A program made the position numbers and the translations under genes. The notes under the pieces are model-generated. The model searched no databases. It saw only the letters and a program-made list of their open reading frames with translations, and was not told the origin of the DNA. 64,000 nt of DNA from Clostridia bacterium (GTDB taxonomy: Bacteria; Bacillota; Clostridia; Christensenellales; Aristaeellaceae), in contig JAFQHP010000032.1 in the NCBI GenBank assembly GCA_017397895.1, positions 1-64,000 of the forward strand, given 5' to 3'. Positions 7,731-16,944 of the stretch are shown here, one piece after another; within the stretch, counting starts at the first letter, position 1, and every line of letters starts with the position of its first letter.

Positions 7731-8867
7731 TTACTCGCTGTAAGCGCCCAGGAACACAAAATGCTCCGTGCGCTTTTCCAGCTCGGAAATCAAGTCCACA
7801 ATGGCAGGGTCATGCAGATCGGCTTCAAAGTCAAAGAAGAAACGGAATTCAAATTCACGGCCGGGGATGGGCCGGCTTTCCAGCTTGGTCAGGTTCACAC
7901 CGGCCAGGGCCAAGCGGGAGATGATGTTGTTCAGCGCACCGGGTGCGTGGGGCAGATTGAACATGATGGACACCTTCCGGGCGTTGGGATACACCTTCAG
8001 TTCCCTGGAAATGCAGATGAATCGGGTGAAATTGTTCTGCACATTGCTGATGTTTTCTTCCGCAATCTCCAGCCCGTAAATATCGGCGCAGACGGCGGAG
8101 GCAATGACGGCCACATCATTTGCTTCACAGTTTGCCACATATTCGGCGGCCACGGCGGTATTTTTCATGGCTTCTGCCTGATACAGGGGATGGGCTTCCA
8201 GATAATCACTGCACTGGCGCAGGGCCTGTTCATGGGATACCACACGAGTGATGGGGCCCTTGGCGCCCTTTTTGCGAAGGAGGCAATGGTCAATGCGCAG
8301 GCGGCAGGCGCCCACGATGTGGAAGGCGTGCTGCTCCATCAGGTCATATACCTGGGTGACGGAGCCGGCCGTGCTGTTTTCCAGCGGCAGGATGCCGTAC
8401 TGGCACATGCCTTTTTCCACGGCATTGAACACGTCGTTGAAGCTGGAAAAATACAAAATGGTTGGGTATTCGAACAGCTTTTCGCAGGCCTGCTGGGCAT
8501 ACGCGCCCTCTGTGCCCTGGCAGGCCACTACGGCGCGGTTGGGCAGGGTGCGGGCGGAAGGGGCGGAAAGCTGCTCCCGGATGCGGGCACTCAGGGCGGA
8601 TTCATACCCCATCTTCTGGGACTGATAATTGCAGCTGAGGTTAAACAGCGTCTGATACAGGCTTTTGATATAGGGGGCAAATTCATCGCCGGACTGCAGG
8701 GTGATCCGGTTGATGATGCTGCGTTCCCTGGCATGATCCCGGATGGCCTTGCCGGTTTGTTTCTTTGCATCGGCAACCTGCGCCACGGTGTTCATTCTTT
8801 CCACCAGAAGATCGGTGATTTTTGTATCAATAGCATCCAGTTTTTCGCGGATATTGGAAAGGTCCAT
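7731..8867 (-). CDS. pheA: Bifunctional chorismate mutase / prephenate dehydratase (P-protein)
   Basis: Converts chorismate to prephenate and then phenylpyruvate, the Phe branch. Residues 1-~88 are an AroQ-type chorismate mutase (LSNIREKLDAIDTKITDLL, later RERSIINRI). Residues ~105-285 are prephenate dehydratase with GTEGAYAQQ, PLENSTAGSV and the NNFTRF block that holds the catalytic Thr. Residues ~300-378 form an ACT domain with GALNNIISRLA and the ESRP motif used for Phe feedback inhibition. AAGGAGG lies nine bases before the ATG at 8867. It lies between aroC and aroE/K. Confidence 0.95.
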   Translation of the reverse strand: MDLSNIREKLDAIDTKITDLLVERMNTVAQVADAKKQTGKAIRDHARERSIINRITLQSGDEFAPYIKSLYQTLFNLSCNYQSQKMGYESALSARIREQLSAPSARTLPNRAVVACQGTEGAYAQQACEKLFEYPTILYFSSFNDVFNAVEKGMCQYGILPLENSTAGSVTQVYDLMEQHAFHIVGACRLRIDHCLLRKKGAKGPITRVVSHEQALRQCSDYLEAHPLYQAEAMKNTAVAAEYVANCEANDVAVIASAVCADIYGLEIAEENISNVQNNFTRFICISRELKVYPNARKVSIMFNLPHAPGALNNIISRLALAGVNLTKLESRPIPGREFEFRFFFDFEADLHDPAIVDLISELEKRTEHFVFLGAYSE

Positions 8868-8880
8868 GGGGTGCGCCTCC

Positions 8881-9951
8881 TTATTTTGCGATAAGATCAT
8901 ATAAAACGCAGGCTACTACGGCTTCCATCACCGGAACAGCCCTGGGAACGATGCAGGGGTCATGCCGTCCTTTGATAGAAAGGGAAGCGTTTTCACAAAG
9001 GGGCAGGTTTACGGTATCCTGTTCCAGGGCAATGGAGGGGGTGGGCTTGATGGCCATGCGTACAATCAGGGGCATGCCGGTGGTGATGCCGCCCAGCACG
9101 CCGCCGTGATGGTTGGTCTTTGTTTTTACGGTGCCGTCCTCCATACAGAAGGCATCGTTATGTGTGCTGCCGGTCATGGCGGCTGCGGCAAAGCCGGTGC
9201 CGAATTCCACGCCCCGAACCGCAGGGATGCCAAACAATGCCCGGGCCAGCAGATTTTCCACGCCGTCAAACATGGGATCGCCAAGCCCGGCAGGAAGGCC
9301 GGTGGCGAAGCATTCGATTATGCCGCCCACGGAGTCGCCCTTGGCCTTTGCTGCAAGCACTGCTTCCTCCATCCGCTTTCCTGCATCTTCATCCACAACG
9401 GCGAGACTGCCGGAGGAAATGGCGGAAAGATCGGGAGACACTGCATCCAATAGGCCGTCCTCAACACCGGCAATGGAGCGGATGCGGGCCCGGATGTGAA
9501 TGCCCTTTTTTTCCAACAACTGCAGGGCAAGGGCGCCGGCAAAGCACAAAGGCGCCGTCAGCCTTCCGGAAAACTGGCCGCCGCCCCGGATATCGTTAGC
9601 CCCGGCATATTTCAAAAAAGCGGTATAATCCGCATGGCCGGGACGGGGCAGGGCTTTCAATTGATCGTAATCCACGGAATGATGATCCCCATTTTTGATT
9701 TCCATGGCAAGAGGGGCACCGCAGGTTTGCCCTTTTTCATTGAGCCCGGCAAGGATGACGGGTTTGTCCGCTTCTTTCCTGGCCGTAGACATGGCGTTGC
9801 TGCCCGGCGCACGGCGGGCCATGAACGCATCCACCTTCTCCCAATCGGGGGTGAAGCCGGCCGGCAGCCCCTCAATCACTGCACCGATGGACGGGGCGTG
9901 GGACTGGCCGAAAACATGGACGGAGAAATGCTTGCCCAGCAGGTTAGCCAT
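8881..9951 (-). CDS. aroC: Chorismate synthase
   Basis: Converts EPSP to chorismate using reduced FMN, the last common step. Signatures are HVFGQSHAPSIGAVIEGLP near the start, RRAPGSNAMSTARKE, and the GGGQFSGRLTA and HNDAF stretches. The start at 9951 (MANLLGK) has GGGAGG upstream and gives 356 residues, usual for the family. It overlaps aroA by eight bases, which suggests coupled translation. Confidence 0.96.
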   Translation of the reverse strand: MANLLGKHFSVHVFGQSHAPSIGAVIEGLPAGFTPDWEKVDAFMARRAPGSNAMSTARKEADKPVILAGLNEKGQTCGAPLAMEIKNGDHHSVDYDQLKALPRPGHADYTAFLKYAGANDIRGGGQFSGRLTAPLCFAGALALQLLEKKGIHIRARIRSIAGVEDGLLDAVSPDLSAISSGSLAVVDEDAGKRMEEAVLAAKAKGDSVGGIIECFATGLPAGLGDPMFDGVENLLARALFGIPAVRGVEFGTGFAAAAMTGSTHNDAFCMEDGTVKTKTNHHGGVLGGITTGMPLIVRMAIKPTPSIALEQDTVNLPLCENASLSIKGRHDPCIVPRAVPVMEAVVACVLYDLIAK

Positions 9952-11146
9952 GGATTTTTCCTCCCAATAAAGCAAAATCTTCAAAGAAACGGGGATAGCT
10001 TTTGTTGATGGCTTCAGCGCCTGAGATGGTAACAGGCTCCCTGGCCAGGGTTGCGGCCAGGGCGGCAGCCATGACGATGCGGTGATCGTTGCAGCCGTCT
10101 ACTTTGCCGCCTTTGAAGGGCAAGCCCCCATGGATGATGAGCCCGTCCTGCATTTCCTCAACGTTCTGGCCCAGTGCACAGAGCATATTGGAAATGGCGC
10201 TCAGCCGGTCGCTTTCCTTGATGCGAAGGCGGGCTGCGCCGGTGAAAAAGGTGGTGCCGGGATGGGCACAGGCGGCAACTGCCAGGGCTGGCAGGCTGTC
10301 CGGCGTCTGGGAAACGTCAATTCTGCCGCCCAGATGATCCAATTGCCAGGTGACCAGCCGATCCCCCTGGCAGGAATCATCATTCAACCCTTGCAGGGAA
10401 ACAAAATGGCCCATGCGGTTGGCGGCATGCCAGAAAACAGCGGAGGACCAGTCGCCCTCCGTTTTTACCCTGCCGGGGGAATGGTATTTCTGGCCACCGG
10501 GGATCAGATACCCATTTTCCGTTTTGGTGACGGAAATGCCGAACTGCTGCAGCACATCGCAGGTGATATCCAGGTATGCGGCGGATTCCAGTTCGGTAGT
10601 GAAGCGGATAACGCTTTCTTTTTCACACAGGGGCAATGCCAGCAAAAGCCCGGTGATATACTGGCTGCTTACATTGCCTGCAATTTCATACAGCCCGCCC
10701 CGGAGGCATCCGGTAAGGGTCAGGGGCAGAAGATCTCCTGTAGCCAAAGCGCCGTGGGGGGCCATGGCGTCGATGAGCAGCTTGTTGGGCCGCTGGGGAA
10801 GCCGGCCGGCACCGGTGAAGGTGGCCTGAATGCCAAGAGCTGCGGCCACCGGCAAAAGAAAGCGCAGCGTGGAGCCGCTTTCGTTGCAAAAAAGCGTAGC
10901 TTCAGCCGGAAACGCAGCGGCGGGGGTGATGAAAAAACCGCTTTCATCCGAAAGTTTTTCCACTCGTGCGCCCAGCGCTTCAATGCAGGTGGCGGTGGCC
11001 TCGATATCGGCAGAGGTGGCGCTGACGATGAGTGTTGTGGGCTTGTCCGCAAGTGCGGCGGCGATCAATTGCCGGTGGGCAAAGGATTTGGAAGCCGGCA
11101 CCTGCACCGTGCCCTGCAAAGAGGATTTGGACAGGGTAATATCCAT
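9944..11146 (-). CDS. aroA: 3-phosphoshikimate 1-carboxyvinyltransferase (EPSP synthase)
   Basis: Joins shikimate-3-phosphate and phosphoenolpyruvate. PASKSFAHRQLIAAAL near residue 17 contains the substrate-binding Lys-Ser and Arg. ESGSTLRFLLP and RIKESDRL are the other family signatures, and the C-terminal NDHRIVMAAAL is intact. The protein has 400 residues, slightly shorter than E. coli AroA. The gene starts one base after the aroB stop codon. Confidence 0.96.
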   Translation of the reverse strand: MDITLSKSSLQGTVQVPASKSFAHRQLIAAALADKPTTLIVSATSADIEATATCIEALGARVEKLSDESGFFITPAAAFPAEATLFCNESGSTLRFLLPVAAALGIQATFTGAGRLPQRPNKLLIDAMAPHGALATGDLLPLTLTGCLRGGLYEIAGNVSSQYITGLLLALPLCEKESVIRFTTELESAAYLDITCDVLQQFGISVTKTENGYLIPGGQKYHSPGRVKTEGDWSSAVFWHAANRMGHFVSLQGLNDDSCQGDRLVTWQLDHLGGRIDVSQTPDSLPALAVAACAHPGTTFFTGAARLRIKESDRLSAISNMLCALGQNVEEMQDGLIIHGGLPFKGGKVDGCNDHRIVMAAALAATLAREPVTISGAEAINKSYPRFFEDFALLGGKIHG

Positions 11147-11147
11147 A

Positions 11148-12206
11148 TCAGATAAGCTCCTTGACGGTGTTCAGCCCTTTTTCAAACAGGGTGACAAGCT
11201 GCTCCACCGGGGTTTTTACAATATTGCACCGGCCGATTTCTTCCGGCAGGATCAGATCCACCGTGGCGCCGGAGCGCTTTTTGTCGGTAAGGGCGGCATT
11301 GGCAAGAATATCCGGTGAGAAAGCCGTGGAGGAGGGCAGGCCGCAGTTTATGTTTGCGCGGATAATTTCTTTGCAGACGTCCATTTTTCCTGCTGCGCCG
11401 GCGGCAATGGCCATGCCGATGGCCACGCCAAAGCCGTGGGAAAGGGAAAAATCGGCACATTTTTCTATGGCATGGCCGAAGGTGTGCCCCAGGTTCAGCA
11501 TTTTGCGAAGGCCGGTATCGAATTCGTCCTCCATAACCATCATGCGCTTGATTTCCACACTGCGCAGGATGATTTCCGGCAGCTTTTCCTTCCATGCATC
11601 GCTGCACATCCAGGAAAACAGTTCCTTGTCCTGCAAAACGCCGTACTTGATGACTTCTGCAGCGCCTTCGGACAAAAGCTGATCCGAAAGGGCGGCAATG
11701 ACGTCAGTATCCGTCAGCACAAGAGAAGGCTGATGAAAAGCACCGGCCAGGTTTTTGCCGGCCTTCAGGTCCACCGCTGTTTTGCCGCCCACGGAAGAAT
11801 CCACAGCGGCAAGCAGGGTGGTGGGAATTTGTACAAAGGGGATGCCCCTTGCGTATACAGCGGCGGCAAAGCCGGCCATATCACCGGTCACCCCGCCGCC
11901 AAGCGCCACCACAATATCGGAACGGGTCAATTGGCTTTCTGCCATGAATTCCAGAATATCGGACAGGGTGGACAAATTCTTGCTCTGTTCGCCGGCGGGG
12001 AAAGCGTAAGTATCGTACGCAAACCCGTTTTCTTCCAAAGACCGGCAAACACAATCCGCATACAGCGGATACACGTTGGAATCGGTGATGACAGCGGCTT
12101 TGCAGGGATTGAAAATGCGGCTGATATGGGAACCTGCTTCTTTTACAAGGCCGGGGCCGATGAGGATATCGTAGGCCTTGGAGGCCTGAAGATGGACGGT
12201 ATACAT
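11148..12206 (-). CDS. aroB: 3-dehydroquinate synthase
   Basis: Cyclises DAHP to 3-dehydroquinate with NAD and a metal ion. The NAD-binding [19 protein letters not shown] and the following [20 protein letters not shown] are diagnostic. The metal-ligand region [11 protein letters not shown] is present. It has 352 residues. It is placed 15 bases after tyrA and directly before aroA. Confidence 0.96.
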   Translation of the reverse strand: MYTVHLQASKAYDILIGPGLVKEAGSHISRIFNPCKAAVITDSNVYPLYADCVCRSLEENGFAYDTYAFPAGEQSKNLSTLSDILEFMAESQLTRSDIVVALGGGVTGDMAGFAAAVYARGIPFVQIPTTLLAAVDSSVGGKTAVDLKAGKNLAGAFHQPSLVLTDTDVIAALSDQLLSEGAAEVIKYGVLQDKELFSWMCSDAWKEKLPEIILRSVEIKRMMVMEDEFDTGLRKMLNLGHTFGHAIEKCADFSLSHGFGVAIGMAIAAGAAGKMDVCKEIIRANINCGLPSSTAFSPDILANAALTDKKRSGATVDLILPEEIGRCNIVKTPVEQLVTLFEKGLNTVKELI

Positions 12207-12221
12207 AGGGCACCTCGCAAA

Positions 12222-13055
12222 TTATTTGGTGAGCGCTTCCTTTATGATGCGGCCTTCCTTGAGAAGCGCACGCAGCTGCTCTTCATTTTTGTCCGCAAGA
12301 GCTTCCCGATACTGGTACAGACGGAAGATAAAATCGTCAATGGAGGGAACAAGCAGGTCGGCATTATCCAGCATCAATTCCGTCCACATATTTTCGTTCA
12401 GCTTGGCCACGCGGGTCATATCCTGAAAAGAGCCGGCGGAAAAACCCTTGTGTTTATCGGACAGGGGGTTTTTCACATAGGCGCTGGAAACGATGTGGGC
12501 CAGCTGGGAAGTGTAGGCGATCATGCTGTCATGCTCATCCGGGGTGGTGAAGCGGACGGTGGCAAAGCCCATTTCAAGAAAGAAGGCTTTCAGGAAGGCG
12601 CGGGTTTTTACGTCAATTTCGCCGTCCGGGGTGAGGATCATGGAAGCGCGCTCGAAAAGATTGCTCTGGGAATGATTGAAGCCGGAAAATTCACGGCCGG
12701 CCATAGGATGGCCGCCGATATACTGCCAGTCATAGTGGCCGGCAATTTCGCAGATGGGGGATTGTACGGTGCGCTTGACGCCGGCGCAGTCCACAATCAA
12801 AGCATGGGAGGCAAATTCCGCTGCATGTTCCCGCACATAATCCACGCAAAGGGAAGGATACAGGGCAATCAGCATCATATCGCACTGGGGGATACGGGAG
12901 GGAATGAGCGGATCGTCAATGGCCTCACACAGCATGGCGCGGGTGATGACGGTGGGGTCGATATCATAGCCCCAGACGGTATGGTCCGTATTTTCTTTGA
13001 TGTATTTGGCCAGGGAACCGCCGATGAGGCCCAGGCCTACAATGCCAATATTCAT
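12222..13055 (-). CDS. tyrA: Prephenate (or arogenate) dehydrogenase
   Basis: Oxidative decarboxylation of prephenate to 4-hydroxyphenylpyruvate, the Tyr branch. The Rossmann motif [13 protein letters not shown] lies at residues 4-16, and [13 protein letters not shown] holds the conserved catalytic His region. The ATG at 13055 overlaps the aroF stop codon (TAATG) and has GGGAGG upstream; I use it rather than an earlier start inside aroF. The protein has 277 residues, with no fused chorismate mutase and no clear ACT domain, so Tyr feedback on this enzyme is not obvious. Confidence 0.93.
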   Translation of the reverse strand: MNIGIVGLGLIGGSLAKYIKENTDHTVWGYDIDPTVITRAMLCEAIDDPLIPSRIPQCDMMLIALYPSLCVDYVREHAAEFASHALIVDCAGVKRTVQSPICEIAGHYDWQYIGGHPMAGREFSGFNHSQSNLFERASMILTPDGEIDVKTRAFLKAFFLEMGFATVRFTTPDEHDSMIAYTSQLAHIVSSAYVKNPLSDKHKGFSAGSFQDMTRVAKLNENMWTELMLDNADLLVPSIDDFIFRLYQYREALADKNEEQLRALLKEGRIIKEALTK

Positions 13056-14071
13056 TACCACTTCGCCTCCCGGATGCAATGGGGCAGGATGGCCCGCATG
13101 GCCTGGCACAGATCCTCAAACTGTTCAGGGGTCAGGGACTGCTTGCCGTCGCACAGGGCATGCACGGGATCGTTGTGCACTTCCACAATCAGGCCGTCGG
13201 CGCCGGCAGCGGCAGCAGCCAGGGCCATGGGCTTTACCAGGTCCCTCACACCGGTGCCATGGCTGGGGTCCACCACCACGGGCAGATGGGTCAGTTTATG
13301 CAGGACGGGCACGGCGGAAAGGTCCATGGTGTTGCGGGTGGCGGTTTCGAAGGTGCGGATGCCACGCTCGCAAAGGATGATGTTTTCATTGCCGCCGGCC
13401 ATGATGTATTCGGCGCTCATGAGCAATTCTTCAATGGTATTGGCAAGGCCCCGCTTGAGCAGGATGGGCTTTCTGGTCTGGCCCAGTTCCTTGAGAAGCT
13501 CGAAGTTCTGCATATTCCGGGCACCCACCTGAATCACGTCCACTTCTTCGAAGAGGGGAAGATGATTGATGTCCATAATTTCGGTGATGATGGGAAGGCC
13601 GGTCTGCTTTCTGGCTTCCAGAAGCAGTTCAATGCCCTTGCCGTGGAGGCCCTGGAAGGCGTAAGGGGAGGTGCGGGGCTTGAAGGCTCCGCCCCGGAGC
13701 ACATTAGCGCCGGAAGACTTGACAGCCTTGGCAACGCAGGTGATTTGCTCTTCCGTTTCCACGGAACAGGGGCCGGCGATCATCATGAAATTGCCGCCGC
13801 CGATCTTGGCGTCGCCCACGGTGATGACGGTATCATCCTCATGGAACTTGCGGTTCACGCTCTTATAAGGTTCCTGAATACGGCGGACGGCTTCCACCAC
13901 TTCCAGGGAACTGATCAGGTCAATATCCAGCCGGGAAGTATCGCCGATAAGGCCGATGATGGAATGATGGGAGCCCTGGGATTCGTGCAGGGAAAAACCG
14001 GTTTCCTGCAGCCAGTTCTTCAGGTTGTCCACTTGTTTCTGGTTGGCGTCCTGTTTGAGCAAGATGATCAT
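13055..14071 (-). CDS. aroF: 3-deoxy-7-phosphoheptulonate synthase (DAHP synthase, type I-beta)
   Basis: The first enzyme of the pathway: condenses phosphoenolpyruvate with erythrose-4-phosphate. Residues 1-~70 form the ferredoxin-like/ACT-like regulatory domain seen in Thermotoga-type enzymes. The TIM-barrel follows with [25 protein letters not shown] and VDPSHGTG, which bring PEP- and metal-binding residues. It has 338 residues. It is the promoter-proximal gene of the aro operon, so the leader attenuator directly gates entry of carbon into the pathway. Confidence 0.96.
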   Translation of the reverse strand: MIILLKQDANQKQVDNLKNWLQETGFSLHESQGSHHSIIGLIGDTSRLDIDLISSLEVVEAVRRIQEPYKSVNRKFHEDDTVITVGDAKIGGGNFMMIAGPCSVETEEQITCVAKAVKSSGANVLRGGAFKPRTSPYAFQGLHGKGIELLLEARKQTGLPIITEIMDINHLPLFEEVDVIQVGARNMQNFELLKELGQTRKPILLKRGLANTIEELLMSAEYIMAGGNENIILCERGIRTFETATRNTMDLSAVPVLHKLTHLPVVVDPSHGTGVRDLVKPMALAAAAAGADGLIVEVHNDPVHALCDGKQSLTPEQFEDLCQAMRAILPHCIREAKW

Positions 14072-14106
14072 AATGATTTACCCTCCGTTTTTGTTCGTGA
14101 TCAGAA

Positions 14107-14148
14107 AAACAAAAGCCTCGCAGCTGTTTTACTGCGAAGCTCTTGTTT
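14107..14148 (-). terminator. Attenuator terminator in the aroF leader
   Basis: On the minus strand, 14132-14148 pairs with 14107-14123 in a 17-base-pair stem with two G-U pairs and an eight-base loop. The 3' arm ends in a T-rich run continuing as TTCTG. It lies between the leader peptide and aroF. Bases 14123-14135 can instead pair with 14179-14191, which would break this stem. Confidence 0.85.
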
Positions 14149-14178
14149 GAAAGAAACACAATCTTCTGAATTTCAGAT

Positions 14179-14240
14179 GCAGCAAAACAACTTTATTTAT
14201 CCTCGTAAATAAAGTAAAAATAAAAAAAGTTGTAAGCTGC
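14179..14240 (-). promoter_or_regulatory. Alternative pairing segments of the aroF attenuator
   Basis: Segment 1 (14226-14240) lies within the leader peptide codons. Segment 2 (14179-14191) lies just after the leader stop. Segment 1 and segment 2 can pair (GCAGC with GCTGC and ACAACTTT with AAAGTTGT). Segment 2 can also pair over 13 bases, with two G-U pairs, to 14123-14135, the loop side of the terminator. The two states are mutually exclusive, as in pheA/trp-type attenuators. Confidence 0.75.
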
Positions 14241-14255
14241 GGCGAAGGAATGCAT
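14193..14255 (-). CDS. Phe/Tyr-rich leader peptide of the aro operon
   Basis: A 20-codon ORF reading MHSFAAAYNFFYFYFIYEDK followed by TAA. Nine of 20 residues are aromatic: five Phe and four Tyr, with the run FFYFYFIY in the second half and no Trp. TTGGAG lies about nine bases before the ATG. It sits about 25 bases after the likely transcription start and before a strong terminator. By analogy with E. coli pheL and trpL, slow translation when Phe-tRNA or Tyr-tRNA is short would free segment 2 to form the antiterminator. The peptide itself probably has no other role. Confidence 0.85.
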   Translation of the reverse strand: MHSFAAAYNFFYFYFIYEDK

Positions 14256-14286
14256 TTCAAATACTCCAATCATTTTTGTCCATGTC

Positions 14287-14316
14287 ATTATATGCCCGGG
14301 CTATACGGAATGTCAA
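14287..14316 (-). promoter_or_regulatory. Sigma-A promoter of the aro operon
   Basis: Perfect TTGACA (14311-14316) and TATAAT (14287-14292) on the minus strand with an 18-base spacer. The expected start is near 14280, giving a leader of about 210 bases before aroF. Confidence 0.85.
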
Positions 14317-14363
14317 CCGCACGGAGGTAAAAAACATGAAAAAAACATAAATGCCCGTTCCTC

Positions 14364-14392
14364 TTGATTTTGCTGCTTTTGTGTATTATATT
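14364..14392 (+). promoter_or_regulatory. Probable promoter of sdaAB-sdaAA-exoA
   Basis: TTGATT (14364-14369), a 17-base spacer and TATATT (14387-14392), about 35 bases before the sdaAB start. It is divergent from the aro promoter. Confidence 0.6.
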
Positions 14393-14426
14393 TTAAGTAG
14401 TAATAACAGAAGGGAAAGGCCTTTTT

Positions 14427-15089
14427 ATGAACATATTCGATATTGTGGGCCCGGTGATGATCGGCCCCAGCTCCAGCCACACCGCAGGCGCAGCACGCAT
14501 TGGCTATGTGGCAAGAAAAATCCTGGCCAAGGAGCCTGTCCGGGCGGAAATTGACCTGGCCGGCAGCTTTGCCGAAACCTATCGGGGCCACGGCACCGAC
14601 AGGGCGTTGATTGCCGGTATTCTTGGCATGAAGCCGGATAACGAAGATTTGCCCCGCAGCCTGGAAATTGCAAAGGAAAAGGGCTTTGGCTATACCATCC
14701 GCACCGTGTGCCTTCCCAAATGCCATCCCAACACAGCGGTGATCCGCCTGTGGGCAGAGGATGGGGATATGACGGAGGTGGAGGGCGCTTCCGTTGGCGG
14801 CGGCAATATTCTCATCACCCGGCTCAACGGCCTGGAAAGCGCCTTTACCGGGCAATACAATACCCTGATCATTCCCCACAAGGACACCTACGGCGTGATT
14901 GCCGGGGTGGCCCAGGCGCTGGCTGCCTTCCGCATCAATATCGGCAATTTCCGCCTGACCCGGCAGGAAAAGGGACGCCAGGCCATCATGACCCTGGAAG
15001 TGGACGGAGACGTGAGCCGGGAACTGTTAATGCTGCTGCGTGCGCTGCCCAATGTAATGCACGTTGTGTACCTGCACACCAATGAATAA
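14427..15089 (+). CDS. sdaAB: L-serine dehydratase, iron-sulfur-dependent, beta subunit
   Basis: Together with SdaAA it deaminates L-serine to pyruvate and ammonia. The N-terminal motif GPSSSHTAGAARIG is the hallmark of the beta domain. The middle holds EGASVGGGNILI, and residues ~148-220 form an ACT domain (HKDTYGVIAGVAQALAAFRINI), probably for serine binding. At 220 residues it is the usual size of the split Bacillus/Clostridium-type enzyme. The alpha subunit gene starts 14 bases later. Confidence 0.95.
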   Translation: MNIFDIVGPVMIGPSSSHTAGAARIGYVARKILAKEPVRAEIDLAGSFAETYRGHGTDRALIAGILGMKPDNEDLPRSLEIAKEKGFGYTIRTVCLPKCHPNTAVIRLWAEDGDMTEVEGASVGGGNILITRLNGLESAFTGQYNTLIIPHKDTYGVIAGVAQALAAFRINIGNFRLTRQEKGRQAIMTLEVDGDVSRELLMLLRALPNVMHVVYLHTNE

Positions 15090-15103
15090 GGAGGCACGGA
15101 CAG

Positions 15104-15994
15104 ATGCTGGATTATATGAGCCTTGAACAGCTGGCGCAGACAGCGGAAGAAGAATGCCTGTCCCTTGGGATGTTGGTACTCCAGGATCAGGCAGAACAGA
15201 TGGAAACGGATCAGAACGCTATCCTCCATACCATGGATGAGCAGCTGAAGGTGATGGAGCAGGCGGCAGAGAAGGGCCATGCCAGGGACATCCGCTCCGC
15301 CAGCGGACTGACCGGCGGCGACGCCTTCAAAATGCACCTGCATACGGAAAACAATGCGGCTCTTTGCGGCAGTTTCTGTGCCCAGGCCATTACCACGGCC
15401 ATGGCTGTGGCGGAATACAATGCTGCCATGGGCAGGATTGTTGCATGCCCTACAGCCGGCAGCTGCGGCATATTGCCCGGCGCTGTGCTGACCATGATGA
15501 AATTGAAAAATGTCAGCAGGTCAAAGGCCTGGCTGGGCCTGATGTGCGCAGGTGGAATCGGCATGGTGATTGCCAATAAAGCAAGCCTCAGCGGTGCTGC
15601 CGGAGGCTGCCAGGCGGAATGCGGCAGCGCATCGGCCATGGCGGCGGCGGCCATTGTGGAAATGTCCGGCGGTTCGCCTAGGATGGCCCTGGAGGCAGCG
15701 GCCATGGCCCTGAAAAACCAGATGGGCCTGGTGTGCGACCCGGTGGCGGGGCTGGTGGAAGTGCCCTGCATCAAGCGCAATGCGGGGGGCGTGATGATTG
15801 CCATCACGGCTGCCGAAATGGCGCTGGCAGGAATTCGCAGCGCGATCCCGGTAGATGAAGTGATTGAAGCCATGCGGGAGGTAGGGGACAGCCTGCCTGC
15901 CTCTCTTCGTGAAACGGCTCAGGGCGGCATTGCCGCCACACCCACCGGAAGAAAACTGGCCCGGGAAATTTTTGATAAAGGGGAAAACAAATGA
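15104..15994 (+). CDS. sdaAA: L-serine dehydratase, iron-sulfur-dependent, alpha subunit
   Basis: The catalytic subunit carrying the oxygen-labile 4Fe-4S cluster. Conserved cysteines occur in PTAGSCGILPGA, GGCQAECG and VCDPVAGLVEVPCIKRN, as expected for the cluster and active site. TGGDAFKMHLH near residue 68 is a further family block. It has 296 residues, with GGAGG before the start. The exonuclease gene starts within its last codons (ATGA overlap), so the three genes are likely co-transcribed. Confidence 0.95.
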   Translation: MLDYMSLEQLAQTAEEECLSLGMLVLQDQAEQMETDQNAILHTMDEQLKVMEQAAEKGHARDIRSASGLTGGDAFKMHLHTENNAALCGSFCAQAITTAMAVAEYNAAMGRIVACPTAGSCGILPGAVLTMMKLKNVSRSKAWLGLMCAGGIGMVIANKASLSGAAGGCQAECGSASAMAAAAIVEMSGGSPRMALEAAAMALKNQMGLVCDPVAGLVEVPCIKRNAGGVMIAITAAEMALAGIRSAIPVDEVIEAMREVGDSLPASLRETAQGGIAATPTGRKLAREIFDKGENK

Positions 15995-16749
15995 AGCTGG
16001 TATCCTGGAATGTGAACGGCCTGAGGGCTGTGATGGGAAAAGGGTTCATGGATATATTCCGTGCCTTCGATGCCGATATTTTCTGCCTGCAGGAAACAAA
16101 ACTGCAAAAGGGGCAGATTGAAATGGATTTGCCCGGCTATTATCAGTATTGGAATTATGCAAAAAAGAAGGGCTATTCCGGCACGGCGGTGTTCAGCAAA
16201 AAGGAAGCCTTGTCCGTTCAGTACGGGATTGGCGTGGAAGAGCATGACCAGGAGGGCAGGGTAATCAACCTGGAGTTTGACGACTTTTATTTTGTCACGG
16301 TCTATACGCCCAATGCCCAGCGGGAGCTGACCCGGCTTTCCTATCGCATGGAATGGGAGGATGCGTTCCTGCAATACCTGAAGAAGCTGGAAACACATAA
16401 GCCTGTGGTGTTTGCGGGGGACCTGAATGTGGCCCACCGGCCGATCGACCTGAAGAACCCTGTTTCCAATAAGAACAATGCCGGCTTTACGCAAGAAGAA
16501 AGAGGGAAGATGGATGTCCTCCTTTCCAGCGGCTTTACCGATACCTTCCGCTATTTCTATCCGGACCTGGAGGGGGCCTATTCCTGGTGGAGCTATATGT
16601 TCCATGCAAGAGAGAAAAATGCAGGATGGCGAATTGATTATTTCATTGTTTCCAATTCCTTGCAGCCAAGGCTCCGGGACGCAGCCATCCACAGCGACGT
16701 GTTTGGATCCGATCATTGCCCGGTTTCGCTGATTATGGCGGAAAATTGA
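15991..16749 (+). CDS. exoA: Exodeoxyribonuclease III / AP endonuclease (ExoA-type)
   Basis: A base-excision-repair enzyme cutting at abasic sites. The family signatures are complete: SWNVNGLRAV (metal-binding Asn), CLQETKLQ (Glu), YFVTVYTPNAQ (Tyr), VFAGDLNVAH (catalytic Asp/Asn), WRIDYFIVS and GSDHCPVSL (Asp-His). It has 252 residues, the usual length. Its start overlaps the sdaAA stop; there is no obvious functional link between the two. The next 55 bases hold nothing I recognise before the pur promoter. Confidence 0.95.
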   Translation: MKLVSWNVNGLRAVMGKGFMDIFRAFDADIFCLQETKLQKGQIEMDLPGYYQYWNYAKKKGYSGTAVFSKKEALSVQYGIGVEEHDQEGRVINLEFDDFYFVTVYTPNAQRELTRLSYRMEWEDAFLQYLKKLETHKPVVFAGDLNVAHRPIDLKNPVSNKNNAGFTQEERGKMDVLLSSGFTDTFRYFYPDLEGAYSWWSYMFHAREKNAGWRIDYFIVSNSLQPRLRDAAIHSDVFGSDHCPVSLIMAEN

Positions 16750-16803
16750 TAAAAGTTAATACAAAAGAAACACAAAAAGCCAAGGATGTCCCCTGGTTTG
16801 ATA

Positions 16804-16832
16804 TTGACAGAATTCCTGCATTTTGGTATAAT
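16804..16832 (+). promoter_or_regulatory. Sigma-A promoter of the purine operon
   Basis: Perfect TTGACA (16804-16809) and TATAAT (16827-16832) with a 17-base spacer. The transcript would start near 16839, just before the riboswitch. Confidence 0.85.
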
Positions 16833-16851
16833 TCAAAACGAAAACTGAACA

Positions 16852-16944
16852 GGCACTTTGCGACTGACGGAAGTAATGTGGAATGACCACAGGGGAGCAA
16901 AGGGCCGGGGACAGAATCACTACAAAAAAGCCGACCGTCTGGGC
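16852..16944 (+). promoter_or_regulatory. ZTP (pfl) riboswitch upstream of purE
   Basis: The segment shows the conserved ZTP/pfl elements in order. A closing stem pairs CTTTGC (16856-16861) with GCAAAG (16897-16902) around GACTGACGG, and a GTGGAATGACCAC hairpin is followed by GGGGAGC. After a short linker comes GCCGACCGTCTGGGC. The class binds ZTP/ZMP, the AICAR nucleotide that builds up when 10-formyl-THF is short, and turns on purine and folate genes. The genes downstream (AICAR formyltransferase, fhs, glyA) fit this exactly. Confidence 0.9.

Noticed and set aside
14072..14316. T-box leader upstream of aroF
   Set aside because: No T-box consensus or specifier stem is seen, whereas a leader peptide and three-way pairing explain the region.
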